Part shown: in pieces, positions 50,694-59,200 of the stretch | Layout: the number at the start of each line of letters is the position of its first letter | How positions within the stretch are numbered: the first letter of the stretch is position 1 | From: Shouchella clausii | GTDB lineage: Bacteria > Bacillota > Bacilli > Bacillales > Bacillaceae_D | Length of the DNA: 64,000 nucleotides | Reading direction: 5' to 3' | Assembly (NCBI RefSeq): GCF_001598215.1 | Contig: NZ_BCXJ01000001.1 | Span: forward strand, 744,001-808,000 | Notes under the pieces: generated by a model | What the model saw: only the letters and a program-made list of their open reading frames with translations | Databases searched by the model: none | Told to the model about the DNA's origin: nothing | Position numbers and translations under genes: made by a program

Positions 50694-51551
50694 TTAGCCT
50701 TCCAGCCATCCGTGTACCAGACCTTCGTGTTTTTCGATCCATTCTGCTACAGCACTGTCCATATCATCCTCATACTGTTGTTGCAGCGTAAGAAGTTCAG
50801 ATAGCGTTTCCTCTGTAAAATAGCAATTATTCAGCGATTGAATCAGATCTGGTTCATCTTCTGCTAAACCATTGCGAGCCATATAGTAAATATCATCTGC
50901 TTCGCCATAAACACGATCTGGGTCATCCAGGAACTTTAAATCATAAGATCCAAATGTCCAATGAGGGCTCCAAAGAGTGACGACAATCGGTTCCTCGTTT
51001 TTGTAACGGGTATCAAGCTCGGCAATCATGGCTTGTTCAGAAGAGGATTGTAAAGTAAACTCGTCCAAATCGTATTGGTCCATGACTTCGTCTTGCGTCA
51101 ATTGCATTAACGCCGAGCCTGGATCAATCCCTGTAATCGTTCCCTCGAGCTCGTCGAAATAGCTAGATAAATCTTCAATTGTTTCCACATCATCCATATA
51201 CGAAGGGACAGCCAGCCCTAAGGTTGTCCCTTCGTACAGGACGCCATCAAGTTGTACGTCTATTTCTTCAGAATCGAGTGAAACGTATGCTTGGTCAGTG
51301 AAAGGGAGCCACGTATTAAAGCCAATATCGATGTCGCCGTTTTCGACTCCATTAAAAAGCATTGCTTTCTCCACAAGGGAAAGTTCCACTTGGTAGCCTT
51401 GTTCCTCTAAAAGCGTTTTCCACAAATGAGCAAAAGCGATTGACTCTGCATAATTGTTGTGGCCTATTGTAATCGTTTTTTCATTGCTGGCACAGCCGCC
51501 AAGTGTCAAAGCGGCCAAAAAAACTCCAGTTATACTTGTTATTTTGTTCAC
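50694..51551 (-). CDS. Glycine betaine/choline-binding lipoprotein (OpuAC/ProX type)
   Basis: The 285-residue binding protein has a lipoprotein signal (LTLGGC, Cys20) and one OpuAC domain. The fold opens TITIGHNNYAESIAFAHLWK and shows the aromatic-rich segments that form the betaine pocket (FNTWLPFTDQAY, LWSPHWTFGSYDL). Such proteins deliver compatible solutes to an ABC importer under salt stress. No permease or ATPase gene is nearby, so it is an orphan that must work with a transporter elsewhere. It precedes nothing on its strand and ends beside repeat copy B. Confidence 0.85.
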   Translation of the reverse strand: MNKITSITGVFLAALTLGGCASNEKTITIGHNNYAESIAFAHLWKTLLEEQGYQVELSLVEKAMLFNGVENGDIDIGFNTWLPFTDQAYVSLDSEEIDVQLDGVLYEGTTLGLAVPSYMDDVETIEDLSSYFDELEGTITGIDPGSALMQLTQDEVMDQYDLDEFTLQSSSEQAMIAELDTRYKNEEPIVVTLWSPHWTFGSYDLKFLDDPDRVYGEADDIYYMARNGLAEDEPDLIQSLNNCYFTEETLSELLTLQQQYEDDMDSAVAEWIEKHEGLVHGWLEG

Positions 51552-51615
51552 AACATTCCTCCTGAAATGAAATAAGGTACAGATTTATTATACAAAAAGG
51601 CCCATAAAAAATTGC

Positions 51616-53013
51616 CTACGAACCTGAGTCCGCCTCCGCTTGTTGTTTAACTTCTTCCAAAAATGATCGGTACCCCTCTTGGTTTCCTGTAGTCTTCGCT
51701 ATTTTTTCTAAGCTGTCAAGAAAATGACTTCTCGTATAATTGAACGTGAAAGGAGCGCGATAGCCTTTTGCGACCATTAGTGCAAATTCCCAAGAAATTT
51801 GATAATAAGAAGAATCGATCGATTCAACGAGAAGACAGACGGCCTCAAGCACATCATTGGTGATGACAGGGTCGTCTTGGGCGTAAATGGTGATGTGGGA
51901 GAAGGTGGAGTACAAATAAAATTCAAATGTTTCTTTTTTAATAATGACGCGCAGGTCGTTTTTTTGATCAGTCAAGTAAGGCGTAAAACGAGTTACTTTT
52001 GAAATCGACAAGAGCAAATCTGTCAACTGGAAAATCGCGTTTGAAGCCGTATCCGGATCGTCATTGCCAATCGACTTAATCGCAATTTCTTTTAGCTTGT
52101 TAATGCCAAATTCAAGGTCTTGAACTTCTGTTTTTTTTGCGCCAATGTACACCCATTGCCGCAATCTCTCCACATTTGCGTGATTGCTTCCCTTTTCCCA
52201 ATAAGTCATCAGAGGCGTTCCTTCCAATACAAACTCGCCTATCCGTTTCTCAAAACGAATGATTAGATTCTTTTTTTGTGCATACCGTACGAGGCTTTTG
52301 TAATTGACAATTTGAATATAGCCCGACTTGGATGCACAAACAGTAATGGCCTCCTGGTTGCAAAGATCATTCGTAGACCCATTCGGTTCCCGTGTCCTGT
52401 AAGGCTCTAAATCTTTTCCAAGCGTCTCCAGTATTTGGTTTTTGGACTCGTTTTTCATATTGAACATAATATTCGGGACTTGCATCCAATTAACAGAATG
52501 GTTAATAAAGTAGATAAAGGCAGCAACGGCACTCAACATAAACAGAACCGTCATCGTCGGAATGGCAAAGTAATAATTGGCCACTTGTTGATCAAGCAGA
52601 AAAAACGAAAAAAGAATAAACACAAACACCAAATTAAAAATCCCCATCACATGTTGGGTGCGCTTATCAGAAATAAACGTCGTCAACATCCGCGGCGTAA
52701 ATTGCCCGGAAAAATTCGTCAGAACCACTAAAATCGAGTTTAAGGTAAATGCATTTAACGTAATGATCCCAGCTACGAGTGAGCTGACGATTTGCCGTGT
52801 CAATTCATAGTCTGCCTGAAAAAAGTGAGGCACTGCTCTACCTAAAGATAGCTCCATGTCAACCCAATAAGCAATCGCAACCAAGCAAACACCTACGATC
52901 GCATACAACAAGCAAATGACCCAGACATTTGCTTTCATCTCGTAGCGAAATTGGCGTATGGACAAATTTTTGAATTTTTTTAGCATGCGCGGAAAAAGGT
53001 GCAAAAAATGCAT
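51616..53013 (-). CDS. DUF2254 membrane protein
   Basis: The 465-residue protein has four N-terminal hydrophobic helices (about 25-175 with loops, including AGIITLNAFTLNSILVVLTN and the following FTPRML segment). A large soluble C-terminal part follows. This layout and the FSPRxL-like segment are typical of DUF2254, whose function is unknown. The ATG at 53013 with GAAAGGA upstream is preferred to the frame's first ATG at 53052. It is transcribed toward the betaine-binding gene with a 64-base gap. Confidence 0.75.
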   Translation of the reverse strand: MHFLHLFPRMLKKFKNLSIRQFRYEMKANVWVICLLYAIVGVCLVAIAYWVDMELSLGRAVPHFFQADYELTRQIVSSLVAGIITLNAFTLNSILVVLTNFSGQFTPRMLTTFISDKRTQHVMGIFNLVFVFILFSFFLLDQQVANYYFAIPTMTVLFMLSAVAAFIYFINHSVNWMQVPNIMFNMKNESKNQILETLGKDLEPYRTREPNGSTNDLCNQEAITVCASKSGYIQIVNYKSLVRYAQKKNLIIRFEKRIGEFVLEGTPLMTYWEKGSNHANVERLRQWVYIGAKKTEVQDLEFGINKLKEIAIKSIGNDDPDTASNAIFQLTDLLLSISKVTRFTPYLTDQKNDLRVIIKKETFEFYLYSTFSHITIYAQDDPVITNDVLEAVCLLVESIDSSYYQISWEFALMVAKGYRAPFTFNYTRSHFLDSLEKIAKTTGNQEGYRSFLEEVKQQAEADSGS

Positions 53014-53133
53014 TTGTTTTTTCCTTTCATCTGGATGATTATAGCAAGACAATGTCCTTTACCCCTGTTCGCTCCATATCAAACCAGCCGAAAGGTGCTT
53101 CAGGGAGTCAAGATGCAGAAATGGACAACAAAC

Positions 53134-53161
53134 AAAACGCCTTGAGAGGCAAAGGCGTTTT
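53134..53161 (-). terminator. Terminator of the manganese catalase gene
   Basis: AAAACGCCTT (53134-53143) pairs with AAGGCGTTTT (53152-53161). Read on the minus strand it ends in a T-run and lies about 20 bases after the catalase stop codon. Confidence 0.75.
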
Positions 53162-53181
53162 ATCTGTCAAATGTGTTTTTG

Positions 53182-54087
53182 TTATAACCCGGCTTCATAT
53201 TGCAAACGCTTGGAGAGTTCTCTAAACTGTTCTTCATCAAAACCAGGTGCATATTCTTCTGGCACAGGATCAAGATCAGGTATCTTTCCGCCTTCTGGTG
53301 TCCCATCGACGACTTCTAATTCCCCTGGAGGGCCAATCGGCGTCGGGCCAGACCAAATGCGGTTAAGCAATTGATAATCATCATCGCTGAAACGATAAAG
53401 CTTACGGTGCACGCCCATTGCTTCATACTTATGCGCGTGGTCGAATTTGCTGTTATCCAAGTCTGGGATAGGCAGCAATTTCGTCATATTGACGCCTGTG
53501 ATTTCTTCAAGCGCCCGTGCATAAGCAACAGCGTGGACACTTCCTCGAACGAGCAAATAACCGATTAACTCCCGTGCAGTTTCATTCTCTGTCATTTGGT
53601 AAACACGCATTTTATGGGTGCGGGCGCCGCATTCTAAATAAAAATTGTGAAGAAGATCATGGACTAAATTGCCACTCGAAAATACATTGTCGCCTGTCCA
53701 TGGTTTGCCACTGGAGTCTGTCGGCAGCGCATTTTGACCGCCAAGCAAAAAGTTAAATTTGTTGCCGATGCCTTGAACTTCTTTAAGCGGGGCATGGTCT
53801 GGGTTGGTGCTGCCATTGCCAACAGACCCGTCCAAACATAGATTGATTGTATTGGCGACAAGCTCTACATGGCCTAGTTCCTCTGCTGTAATGCTCGCAA
53901 TCAACTCATAAAAAGGGCGAAGCTTTTTTTTGCTACGGAAATTAAACGATTGGAACATATAGTTGTTCAGTGTCGACATTTCGCCAAAGCGGCCGCCTAA
54001 CAATTCTTGCACCACGCCAGCTGATTCTGGATCAGGTTCATTTAGTTCAGGCAAATCAATTTGCAGTTTATCAATACGCTTAAACAA
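53182..54087 (-). CDS. Manganese (non-haem) catalase
   Basis: This 301-residue di-manganese enzyme destroys hydrogen peroxide. The ferritin-like four-helix ligand set is visible: Glu and the ExxH pair in ITAEELGHVELVAN (about 66-79) and the second pair in the ARELIGYLLVRGSVHAVAYA region (about 169-188). The N-terminal FKRIDKLQIDLP and the Pro-rich C-terminal tail are typical of Bacillus CotJC/YjqC-type and cytosolic Mn catalases. The start is TTG with GGGAGGG before it. A SigB-like promoter lies upstream, which fits a general-stress role. Confidence 0.9.
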   Translation of the reverse strand: MFKRIDKLQIDLPELNEPDPESAGVVQELLGGRFGEMSTLNNYMFQSFNFRSKKKLRPFYELIASITAEELGHVELVANTINLCLDGSVGNGSTNPDHAPLKEVQGIGNKFNFLLGGQNALPTDSSGKPWTGDNVFSSGNLVHDLLHNFYLECGARTHKMRVYQMTENETARELIGYLLVRGSVHAVAYARALEEITGVNMTKLLPIPDLDNSKFDHAHKYEAMGVHRKLYRFSDDDYQLLNRIWSGPTPIGPPGELEVVDGTPEGGKIPDLDPVPEEYAPGFDEEQFRELSKRLQYEAGL

Positions 54088-54128
54088 TGATATCCCTCCC
54101 GGCGAATATGGTAGTGTTCTTGGACTAC

Positions 54129-54154
54129 CTACCCGGTACAGAAAGCTTTAAAAC
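54129..54154 (-). promoter_or_regulatory. SigB-type promoter of the catalase gene
   Basis: On the minus strand GTTTTA (54154-54149), a 14-base spacer and GGGTAG (54134-54129) closely match the general-stress consensus GTTTAA-N(13-15)-GGGTAT, about 40 bases upstream of the start codon. Confidence 0.6.
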
Positions 54155-54335
54155 GGAAAGTAGCTCCAATGGTACGATTGCTGTTCCTCCTGAGCCTTAA
54201 CATGCCAGCGTATTTTAGCAAAAGAACTGTTTTGCTTAGATTCAACTGTACGCGTTGTAAAAAAGATGCTTAAGAAATATTCATTACATGTCTATCTGTG
54301 CTGCGATACTCTAGCAAATGATAAAAACATATGGG

Positions 54336-54371
54336 CAAAAAAAGCGTCCGGCAATACGTATTGCCGGACGC
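54336..54371 (-). terminator. Terminator of the MBL-fold gene
   Basis: A perfect 28-base palindrome (arms GCGTCCGGCAATAC and GTATTGCCGGACGC, 54344-54371) is followed on the minus strand by eight Ts. It lies 14 bases after the stop codon at 54385. Confidence 0.85.
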
Positions 54372-54384
54372 GTGAGTCCCAAAG

Positions 54385-55242
54385 TTACTGCACATACTTC
54401 CCATAATCAGGAACAGCGATGCGTTCAAATTGCTGGTCAAGGACAGCAAGGCTGTCGCGAAGCTCTTGACCAAAAAGAGGCAATCCATGGCCAGGAACGA
54501 GGACGGCTGGATCCAATGACCGGAGTTTTTGGACGGAGCGGTGTGCCGCTGTCCAATCGGTGGTCCAGTAGCGGGGCGGACCTTGAATTTCTTGATTTTG
54601 TGTGATGACGTCAAATAACTCGTCTTGCTTCACAGTTATAATGGCATCTGCTGATAGCAAAGCTTTGTCCCGCTCACGGAAAAAGGCAACTTGTCCAGGG
54701 GAATGCCCAGGTACGTGCAGCCATGTCCATTCATTCTCAAGCCCGGCGAAATCAAGTTTGTCAGGCAGTGGCTTGACATAGTCGTCAAGCTGGATCGGTT
54801 CATTTGGAAAGAAGCGAGATAGCTTGGCTACTACCCCTCCTTCGACAGTGGCATCCGGTTTCGGATAAGCTTTTTCGCCTGTTACATAAGGCAGCTCATC
54901 GGGATGAATGTAGATAGGGACATCCCATTTTTGTGCTAGATCAAAAGCGCCACCTACGTGGTCAAAATGACCATGTGTTAATAGAATCGCTGATGGCGGG
55001 TTGCTTTCGCCAAATTGCTTGATGAGCGCCTCTACAATCATGTCGCTTTTTCCAGGCATGCCTGTATCAATTAACACCCAACCGTGTGCGTTTGTAGGGT
55101 CGCCAATAAAACAAACATTGACAATTTGTGTTGTGAAACAAAAGAGCTTTTCCGTCACTTTTTGCATGAGCCCGCTCGTTGCTGAAGTCATCGGCAGTTT
55201 GACTGTATTCGGAGTTGTGTGATTCCAATCAACGATATCCAT
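54385..55242 (-). CDS. MBL-fold metal-dependent hydrolase
   Basis: The 285-residue enzyme has the metallo-beta-lactamase fold. The metal motif HxHxDH is THGHFDHVGG (about residues 90-99). Later ligands lie in LHVPGHSPGQVAF (His near 170), LLSADAI (Asp near 191) and VLVPGHGLPLFG. The family includes glyoxalase II, lactonases and sulphur dioxygenases. The fold alone does not settle the substrate. It is a single gene, followed by a perfect terminator. Confidence 0.85.
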   Translation of the reverse strand: MDIVDWNHTTPNTVKLPMTSATSGLMQKVTEKLFCFTTQIVNVCFIGDPTNAHGWVLIDTGMPGKSDMIVEALIKQFGESNPPSAILLTHGHFDHVGGAFDLAQKWDVPIYIHPDELPYVTGEKAYPKPDATVEGGVVAKLSRFFPNEPIQLDDYVKPLPDKLDFAGLENEWTWLHVPGHSPGQVAFFRERDKALLSADAIITVKQDELFDVITQNQEIQGPPRYWTTDWTAAHRSVQKLRSLDPAVLVPGHGLPLFGQELRDSLAVLDQQFERIAVPDYGKYVQ

Positions 55243-55426
55243 TGCTATCCCTCCACAATTGTGATGCCTCTAGTGTGTACAAGAAAACAAAAACCATGTA
55301 TTAGACGGTGGGCAACCCCGTTCATCACCGCGTGCGGGATATCTAGTCATTGTCTGCCATGAAAATCATTGCTCACTTGGATTTGCTCCATCACTCCCCG
55401 TCTGTTGATTGATGAGGGGACAATAC

Positions 55427-56566
55427 TTACAGTTTAAAAATCGTTTTAATGTTGCCGTCTTCTTTTTGGTCAAATATCTGATAAGCGTCTTGGGCGTCTT
55501 CAATGCCCATTCGATGCGTAATGATGTCAGTTGGGTCAATCGTCCCTCTTTCAATCATGGTGTAAAGGGTCGGCATTAAATGAACAACAGGGGCTTGCCC
55601 CATTTTTAAAGAAACATTGCGTGTGAAAAAATCGTTAATCGGGAATTGATTGGCTTCTGAACCGTATACGCCGGTAATTTGCACCGTGCCGAATTTCCGC
55701 ACAGCTTCGCTGGCGGTGACAATTGGCTGGATCGTACCGAATTGGTTGTCTCCACTTGAGCCAAATGTTTCTCCTGGGGGAACGGTGCCATCCATGCCTA
55801 CGCAATCAATGACAACGTCGGCGCCGCCCTCTGTGTCTTCGTAGAGCTGTTTGCCTATGTCAGGCGTATCGCTGAAGTTATAGGTTTCCACTAAGTTGGT
55901 CCGTTTTCCATGTTCAAGGCGGTGTGCGACTTGGTCAACAGCAATAACACGTTTGGCGCCATGAAGCCAAGCAAATTTTTGTGCCATTAAGCCAATCGGC
56001 CCACAACCTAAAATAATAACCGTATCGCCTGTCGAAACGCCGGCATGTTTGACGCTCCAGTAAGCAGTAGGGATCACATCCGATAGTAAAACAACTTGCT
56101 CGTCATCCAATTCACTCGCGTCCGGTAGCTTAAACGGCGTAAAATCGCCATAAGGCACGCGCAAATACTCGGCTTGCCCGCCTGGATAATTTCCAAACTG
56201 CTCAGCAAAACCAAATAATCCACCTGCGTCCGAATGAGGATTTCCGTTAGAGTTGTCGCACTGGCTTTCCATTTGGTGTTGGCAAAAAAAACATTCTCCG
56301 CAGCTTACGTTAAAAGGAATGACGACGCGGTCGCCCTTTTTTAACGACTTGACCATTGGACCGACTTCCTCGACGATTCCCATCGGTTCATGGCCTACTA
56401 CATAATCGGTTTCAGGCACGATGCCGCCGTGAAACAAATGCAAATCCGATCCGCAAATACCACTTGCGGTAATTTTTACTATAATGTCTGTGTCTTGTTG
56501 AATGGAAGGTGCAGGTACTTCCTTTGGTTCCATTTGTTTTTTGCCTTGAAAGGTAACTGCTTTCAT
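55427..56566 (-). CDS. Zinc-dependent alcohol/formaldehyde dehydrogenase (second copy)
   Basis: This 379-residue paralogue of the 30627 gene has the same zinc ligands (Cys38 in ICGSDLH, His-Glu in GHEPMG), the structural four-cysteine loop (SCGECFFCQHQMESQC) and the cofactor motif ILGCGPIGLMAQ. The same group-specific insertion is present (NPHSDAGGLFGFAEQF). AAAAGGAGG lies before the ATG. A SigB-like promoter is visible upstream, unlike its paralogue, suggesting that this copy is stress-induced. Confidence 0.85.
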   Translation of the reverse strand: MKAVTFQGKKQMEPKEVPAPSIQQDTDIIVKITASGICGSDLHLFHGGIVPETDYVVGHEPMGIVEEVGPMVKSLKKGDRVVIPFNVSCGECFFCQHQMESQCDNSNGNPHSDAGGLFGFAEQFGNYPGGQAEYLRVPYGDFTPFKLPDASELDDEQVVLLSDVIPTAYWSVKHAGVSTGDTVIILGCGPIGLMAQKFAWLHGAKRVIAVDQVAHRLEHGKRTNLVETYNFSDTPDIGKQLYEDTEGGADVVIDCVGMDGTVPPGETFGSSGDNQFGTIQPIVTASEAVRKFGTVQITGVYGSEANQFPINDFFTRNVSLKMGQAPVVHLMPTLYTMIERGTIDPTDIITHRMGIEDAQDAYQIFDQKEDGNIKTIFKL

Positions 56567-56601
56567 CTGTGAATGCCCCTCCTTTTTAGTATGTAAGGGG
56601 C

Positions 56602-56628
56602 TATTCCTTATCTAACGGAGATTAAAAC
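56602..56628 (-). promoter_or_regulatory. Possible SigB-type promoter of the dehydrogenase gene
   Basis: On the minus strand GTTTTA (56628-56623) and GGAATA (56607-56602) are separated by 15 bases, a fair match to the general-stress consensus, 36 bases before the start codon. Confidence 0.4.
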
Positions 56629-56648
56629 TTCCGTGGACAATCTTCCAT

Positions 56649-56684
56649 AAAAGCGCCGCTGCATCACGATGCAGCGGCGCTTTT
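56649..56684. terminator. Strong bidirectional hairpin
   Basis: A seventeen-base-pair stem (AAAAGCGCCGCTGCATC/GATGCAGCGGCGCTTTT) has a two-base loop. It lies just after the stop of the small membrane protein gene (minus strand), which it most likely terminates. Confidence 0.75.
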
Positions 56685-56693
56685 ATGAGAGAG

Positions 56694-56843
56694 TTACGAT
56701 TTTCCTTTTCGCATGTTGAGCATTTGAAAAATAAAAACGACTAAAGCAACAATTAGCAACAGGTTAATGAGCCCTCCGCCAATGTCAGCAATCAAGCCTA
56801 GCAGCCACAATACTAAAATAATGACAATAATGGTCCACAGCAT
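56694..56843 (-). CDS. Small lmo0937-family membrane protein (49 residues)
   Basis: The real gene is the last 49 codons of a longer open frame. The ATG at 56843 has GGGAGTG upstream and gives a protein of two hydrophobic helices (LWTIIVIILVLWLLGLI and LINLLLIVALVVFIFQML) with a basic C-terminus, the lmo0937 family pattern. A SigB-type promoter lies about 40 bases upstream. Family members are small stress-associated membrane proteins of unknown function. Confidence 0.8.
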   Translation of the reverse strand: MLWTIIVIILVLWLLGLIADIGGGLINLLLIVALVVFIFQMLNMRKGKS

Positions 56844-56882
56844 CTTTTTCACTCCCGTTTTTAACATGTTTGTTTTTTTATC

Positions 56883-56907
56883 TTTCCCTAATCGGTCATT
56901 GTTAAAC
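56883..56907 (-). promoter_or_regulatory. SigB-type promoter of the small membrane protein gene
   Basis: On the minus strand GTTTAA (56907-56902), a perfect -35 match, and GGGAAA (56888-56883) are 13 bases apart, 40 bases before the start codon. Confidence 0.55.
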
Positions 56908-56978
56908 ATACAAGGGGGGGTGTAGAAAGTGGAGGCTATGGTATAGTGAAAATAGTGATGAGTAAAGGGGTGGCACAA

Positions 56979-57785
56979 ATGGGAGGACTAGCGGGAAAAC
57001 ATGTGGCCTTAACTGCTTCGCGGAAAACGGAAGAAATGGAGGCGCTTTTACATAAGCAGGGGGCAACGAGCGCGGTTCGTTCGTTGCAAGGCACCGTCAT
57101 TCAAGATCAAGAAACCGTGACAGAAGCGATAAAATCAGGGCTTGCTACACAGCCTGATTGGTTTATCTTTACGACTGGTATCGGTGTCCAGACGCTTCTG
57201 GCCTTTGCAGAGGAAGCAGGGGTAAAAGAGGCATTTTTAAAGCAAGTTCGTTCTGCTCACATTGCTGTGCGTGGCTATAAAGCCAAAAACGCGTTGTTGA
57301 AAGAAAATATAGCAATGGATGTCGTGTCAGAAGATGGGACGACCGCACAATTAGTTGAGCAGTTAAAGGAAATGGACTGGAACGGCAAAAAAGTCATTGT
57401 TCAGCAGTACGGTCTGCCTTCACCGACGTTAGAACAGTTTTTGACAGAGGGGGAGGCGATGGTGTCCACATGGCTCCCCTATATCCACTATGCTCCTAAA
57501 GGAGAAACGATTGACTTGTTTTTAGAGGAGTTGCTCGAGAAAAAAGAGTACGATGCCGTTTGCTTTACAACGGCATTACAAGTAAAGGCGCTATTTTCTA
57601 GGGCAAGTGAAACAGGTAGGCACGAGCAGCTTTTGCATGTGTTTGCTGGCCCGACAGTTGCATGCGCCGTTGGCAAAGTGACAGCTGAAGCCCTTTCAGA
57701 AGAAGGGGTCAGGCGTGTTGTCTATCCTAAAAAAGAACGGATGGGCGCGATGGTAGTCGAACTAGGCAAGTTTTTAGAAGCGTGA
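56979..57785 (+). CDS. Uroporphyrinogen-III synthase-like protein (HemD family)
   Basis: The 268-residue protein has the two-domain HemD pattern: KHVALTASRKTEEMEALL at the start, DWFIFTTGIGVQTLLAF near residue 65, and YDAVCFTTALQVKALF followed by FAGPTVACAVGKVTAEAL in the C-terminal half. HemD closes and inverts hydroxymethylbilane to the first cyclic tetrapyrrole. It stands alone outside a hem operon, so it may be a second, specialised copy. I prefer the ATG at 56979 (AAAGGGG upstream) to the GTG at 56946. Confidence 0.75.
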   Translation: MGGLAGKHVALTASRKTEEMEALLHKQGATSAVRSLQGTVIQDQETVTEAIKSGLATQPDWFIFTTGIGVQTLLAFAEEAGVKEAFLKQVRSAHIAVRGYKAKNALLKENIAMDVVSEDGTTAQLVEQLKEMDWNGKKVIVQQYGLPSPTLEQFLTEGEAMVSTWLPYIHYAPKGETIDLFLEELLEKKEYDAVCFTTALQVKALFSRASETGRHEQLLHVFAGPTVACAVGKVTAEALSEEGVRRVVYPKKERMGAMVVELGKFLEA

Positions 57786-57841
57786 TGGTTGTGCTTCGTA
57801 AAATAACAGTGTGTAGCAGTAATATGAGTAAAATTAATTTT

Positions 57842-57869
57842 GACCAGCTGTTTATGGCTGGTCTTTTTT
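57842..57869 (+). terminator. Terminator after the HemD-like gene
   Basis: GACCAGC (57842-57848) pairs with GCTGGTC (57857-57863) and six Ts follow. Confidence 0.75.
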
Positions 57870-57884
57870 GCGTTAAAAAACAGG

Positions 57885-57933
57885 TTTACAAAAACAAAAG
57901 TTTACTGTATAGTTGATTACACGACTAATCAAC
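57885..57933 (+). promoter_or_regulatory. Promoter and operator of the ytrA-like operon
   Basis: TTTACA (57885-57890), a 17-base spacer and TATAGT (57908-57913) form a sigma-A promoter. A perfect inverted repeat, GTTGATTA-6-TAATCAAC (57912-57933), starts in the -10 element. A bound GntR-type repressor would block polymerase, so autoregulation by the first gene is expected. Confidence 0.75.
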
Positions 57934-57960
57934 CCATCAACAATAAGGAGGAACGAGAAT

Positions 57961-58329
57961 GTGAAGTCCGTTTTTGATGATTCGAAGCCAATTTTTCAAC
58001 AAATATCAGAAATGATAGCGGATGATATTGTGGACGGCCAACTGCAAGAGGGAGATCAGCTTCCTTCAACTACGGCACTTTCTCAATTTTATCGCATCAA
58101 CCGGGCGACTGCGCAAAAAGGATTGGCGGCGTTAGTGGACGGTGGGTATGTATATAAACAACGGGGAGTTGGCATGTTCGTCGCAGAAGGAGCACGAGAC
58201 AAACTTCTAGCTGAGCGCAAACTTGATTTTCACCAACAATACGTGCGGCCGATGCTGGAGGAAGCAAGGCGAATCCATTTACCAAAAAAAGAGATCATTC
58301 GTTTGATTGAGGAGGATTATGATGATTGA
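57961..58329 (+). CDS. ytrA: GntR-family regulator, YtrA type
   Basis: The 122-residue repressor has a winged HTH (about residues 8-75, ending in GGYVYKQRGVGMFV) and a short helical tail, the small YtrA subfamily that controls an adjacent ABC transporter. The GTG start follows AAGGAGG. The frame is open further upstream, through the operator, and that part is not translated. The operator overlaps its own promoter. The stop overlaps the ATPase start, so the genes are coupled. In B. subtilis YtrA responds to cell-wall antibiotics. Confidence 0.8.
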   Translation: MKSVFDDSKPIFQQISEMIADDIVDGQLQEGDQLPSTTALSQFYRINRATAQKGLAALVDGGYVYKQRGVGMFVAEGARDKLLAERKLDFHQQYVRPMLEEARRIHLPKKEIIRLIEEDYDD

Positions 58330-59200
58330 AATGAACGATGTGCACTTTTCCTATGGGGAGACCAAGGCGCTACAGAATGTAACAATCGACGAGAAAGAGC
58401 CTATTATTATTGGACTTTGGGGCCGCAATGGCGCCGGAAAAACAACATTAATGAAGCTCTTGGCGGGATTAGAAAAGCCAGAGAGCGGCACGGTGCTTGT
58501 CAACGGAATTGCGCCCTACAATTATAGTGGGTCAATGAGGCATGCGGCTTATATGCATGAAAACCATCCGTTTTCAGAGTTATGGAATGTTACGGATGCT
58601 TTACGATTCGCTTCGTATTTTTATCAAAACTGGGACACGGAATTAGCGAATAAACTAGTTGATTTATTTGAACTGCCGTGCCACAAAAAAATTCGCAAGT
58701 TTTCAAAAGGGATGCAGACGTTGACGAAAATCGTCATCGGCTTGGCCTCCAAAACCCCTGTGACGATTATGGATGAACCAACAAATGGGCTAGATGCTGA
58801 CATGCGAAAGCTATTCTATGAAGTTCTGTTAGAAACGTATGAAGAGCATCCACGTCTGTTTCTGTTGTCTACCCACCATATCGATGAATTAAAGCCTTTG
58901 TGCGAAAAAATCGCGATTGTCGATCAGAAAACGATCATTCGTTATGAAGAAACCGAAATGTTAACGGTGCAAGGCATTTTGTTGACTGGGGAGAGAGCGG
59001 CCATTGAGGAACTAACGGCAGGGTATAACATTTTAGAGGAACGTACTCTTGGAAATGTCGTGAATGTCATGCTTGATGATTCCTTTTCTGAAACATGGGC
59101 AGAGCGGGCTAAAGCAGCTCATGTGAATATTGAAAAGGCCTCTCTTCAAGATTACCTTGTTTCTTTAACAAAAAAACAAAAGAAGGAAGTGCAGCAATGA
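58322..59200 (+). CDS. ABC transporter ATPase, YtrB-like
   Basis: This 292-residue nucleotide-binding subunit has Walker A GRNGAGKTT (about residues 36-44), a degenerate signature FSKGMQTLTKIVIG, Walker B VTIMDEPTNGLD and the H-loop STHHIDEL. A C-terminal extension of about 80 residues follows. FSKGM is usual in exporters of this class. The ATG at 58322 has GGAGG six bases upstream. It overlaps the regulator gene by eight bases and the permease gene by four. Confidence 0.85.
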   Translation: MIEMNDVHFSYGETKALQNVTIDEKEPIIIGLWGRNGAGKTTLMKLLAGLEKPESGTVLVNGIAPYNYSGSMRHAAYMHENHPFSELWNVTDALRFASYFYQNWDTELANKLVDLFELPCHKKIRKFSKGMQTLTKIVIGLASKTPVTIMDEPTNGLDADMRKLFYEVLLETYEEHPRLFLLSTHHIDELKPLCEKIAIVDQKTIIRYEETEMLTVQGILLTGERAAIEELTAGYNILEERTLGNVVNVMLDDSFSETWAERAKAAHVNIEKASLQDYLVSLTKKQKKEVQQ

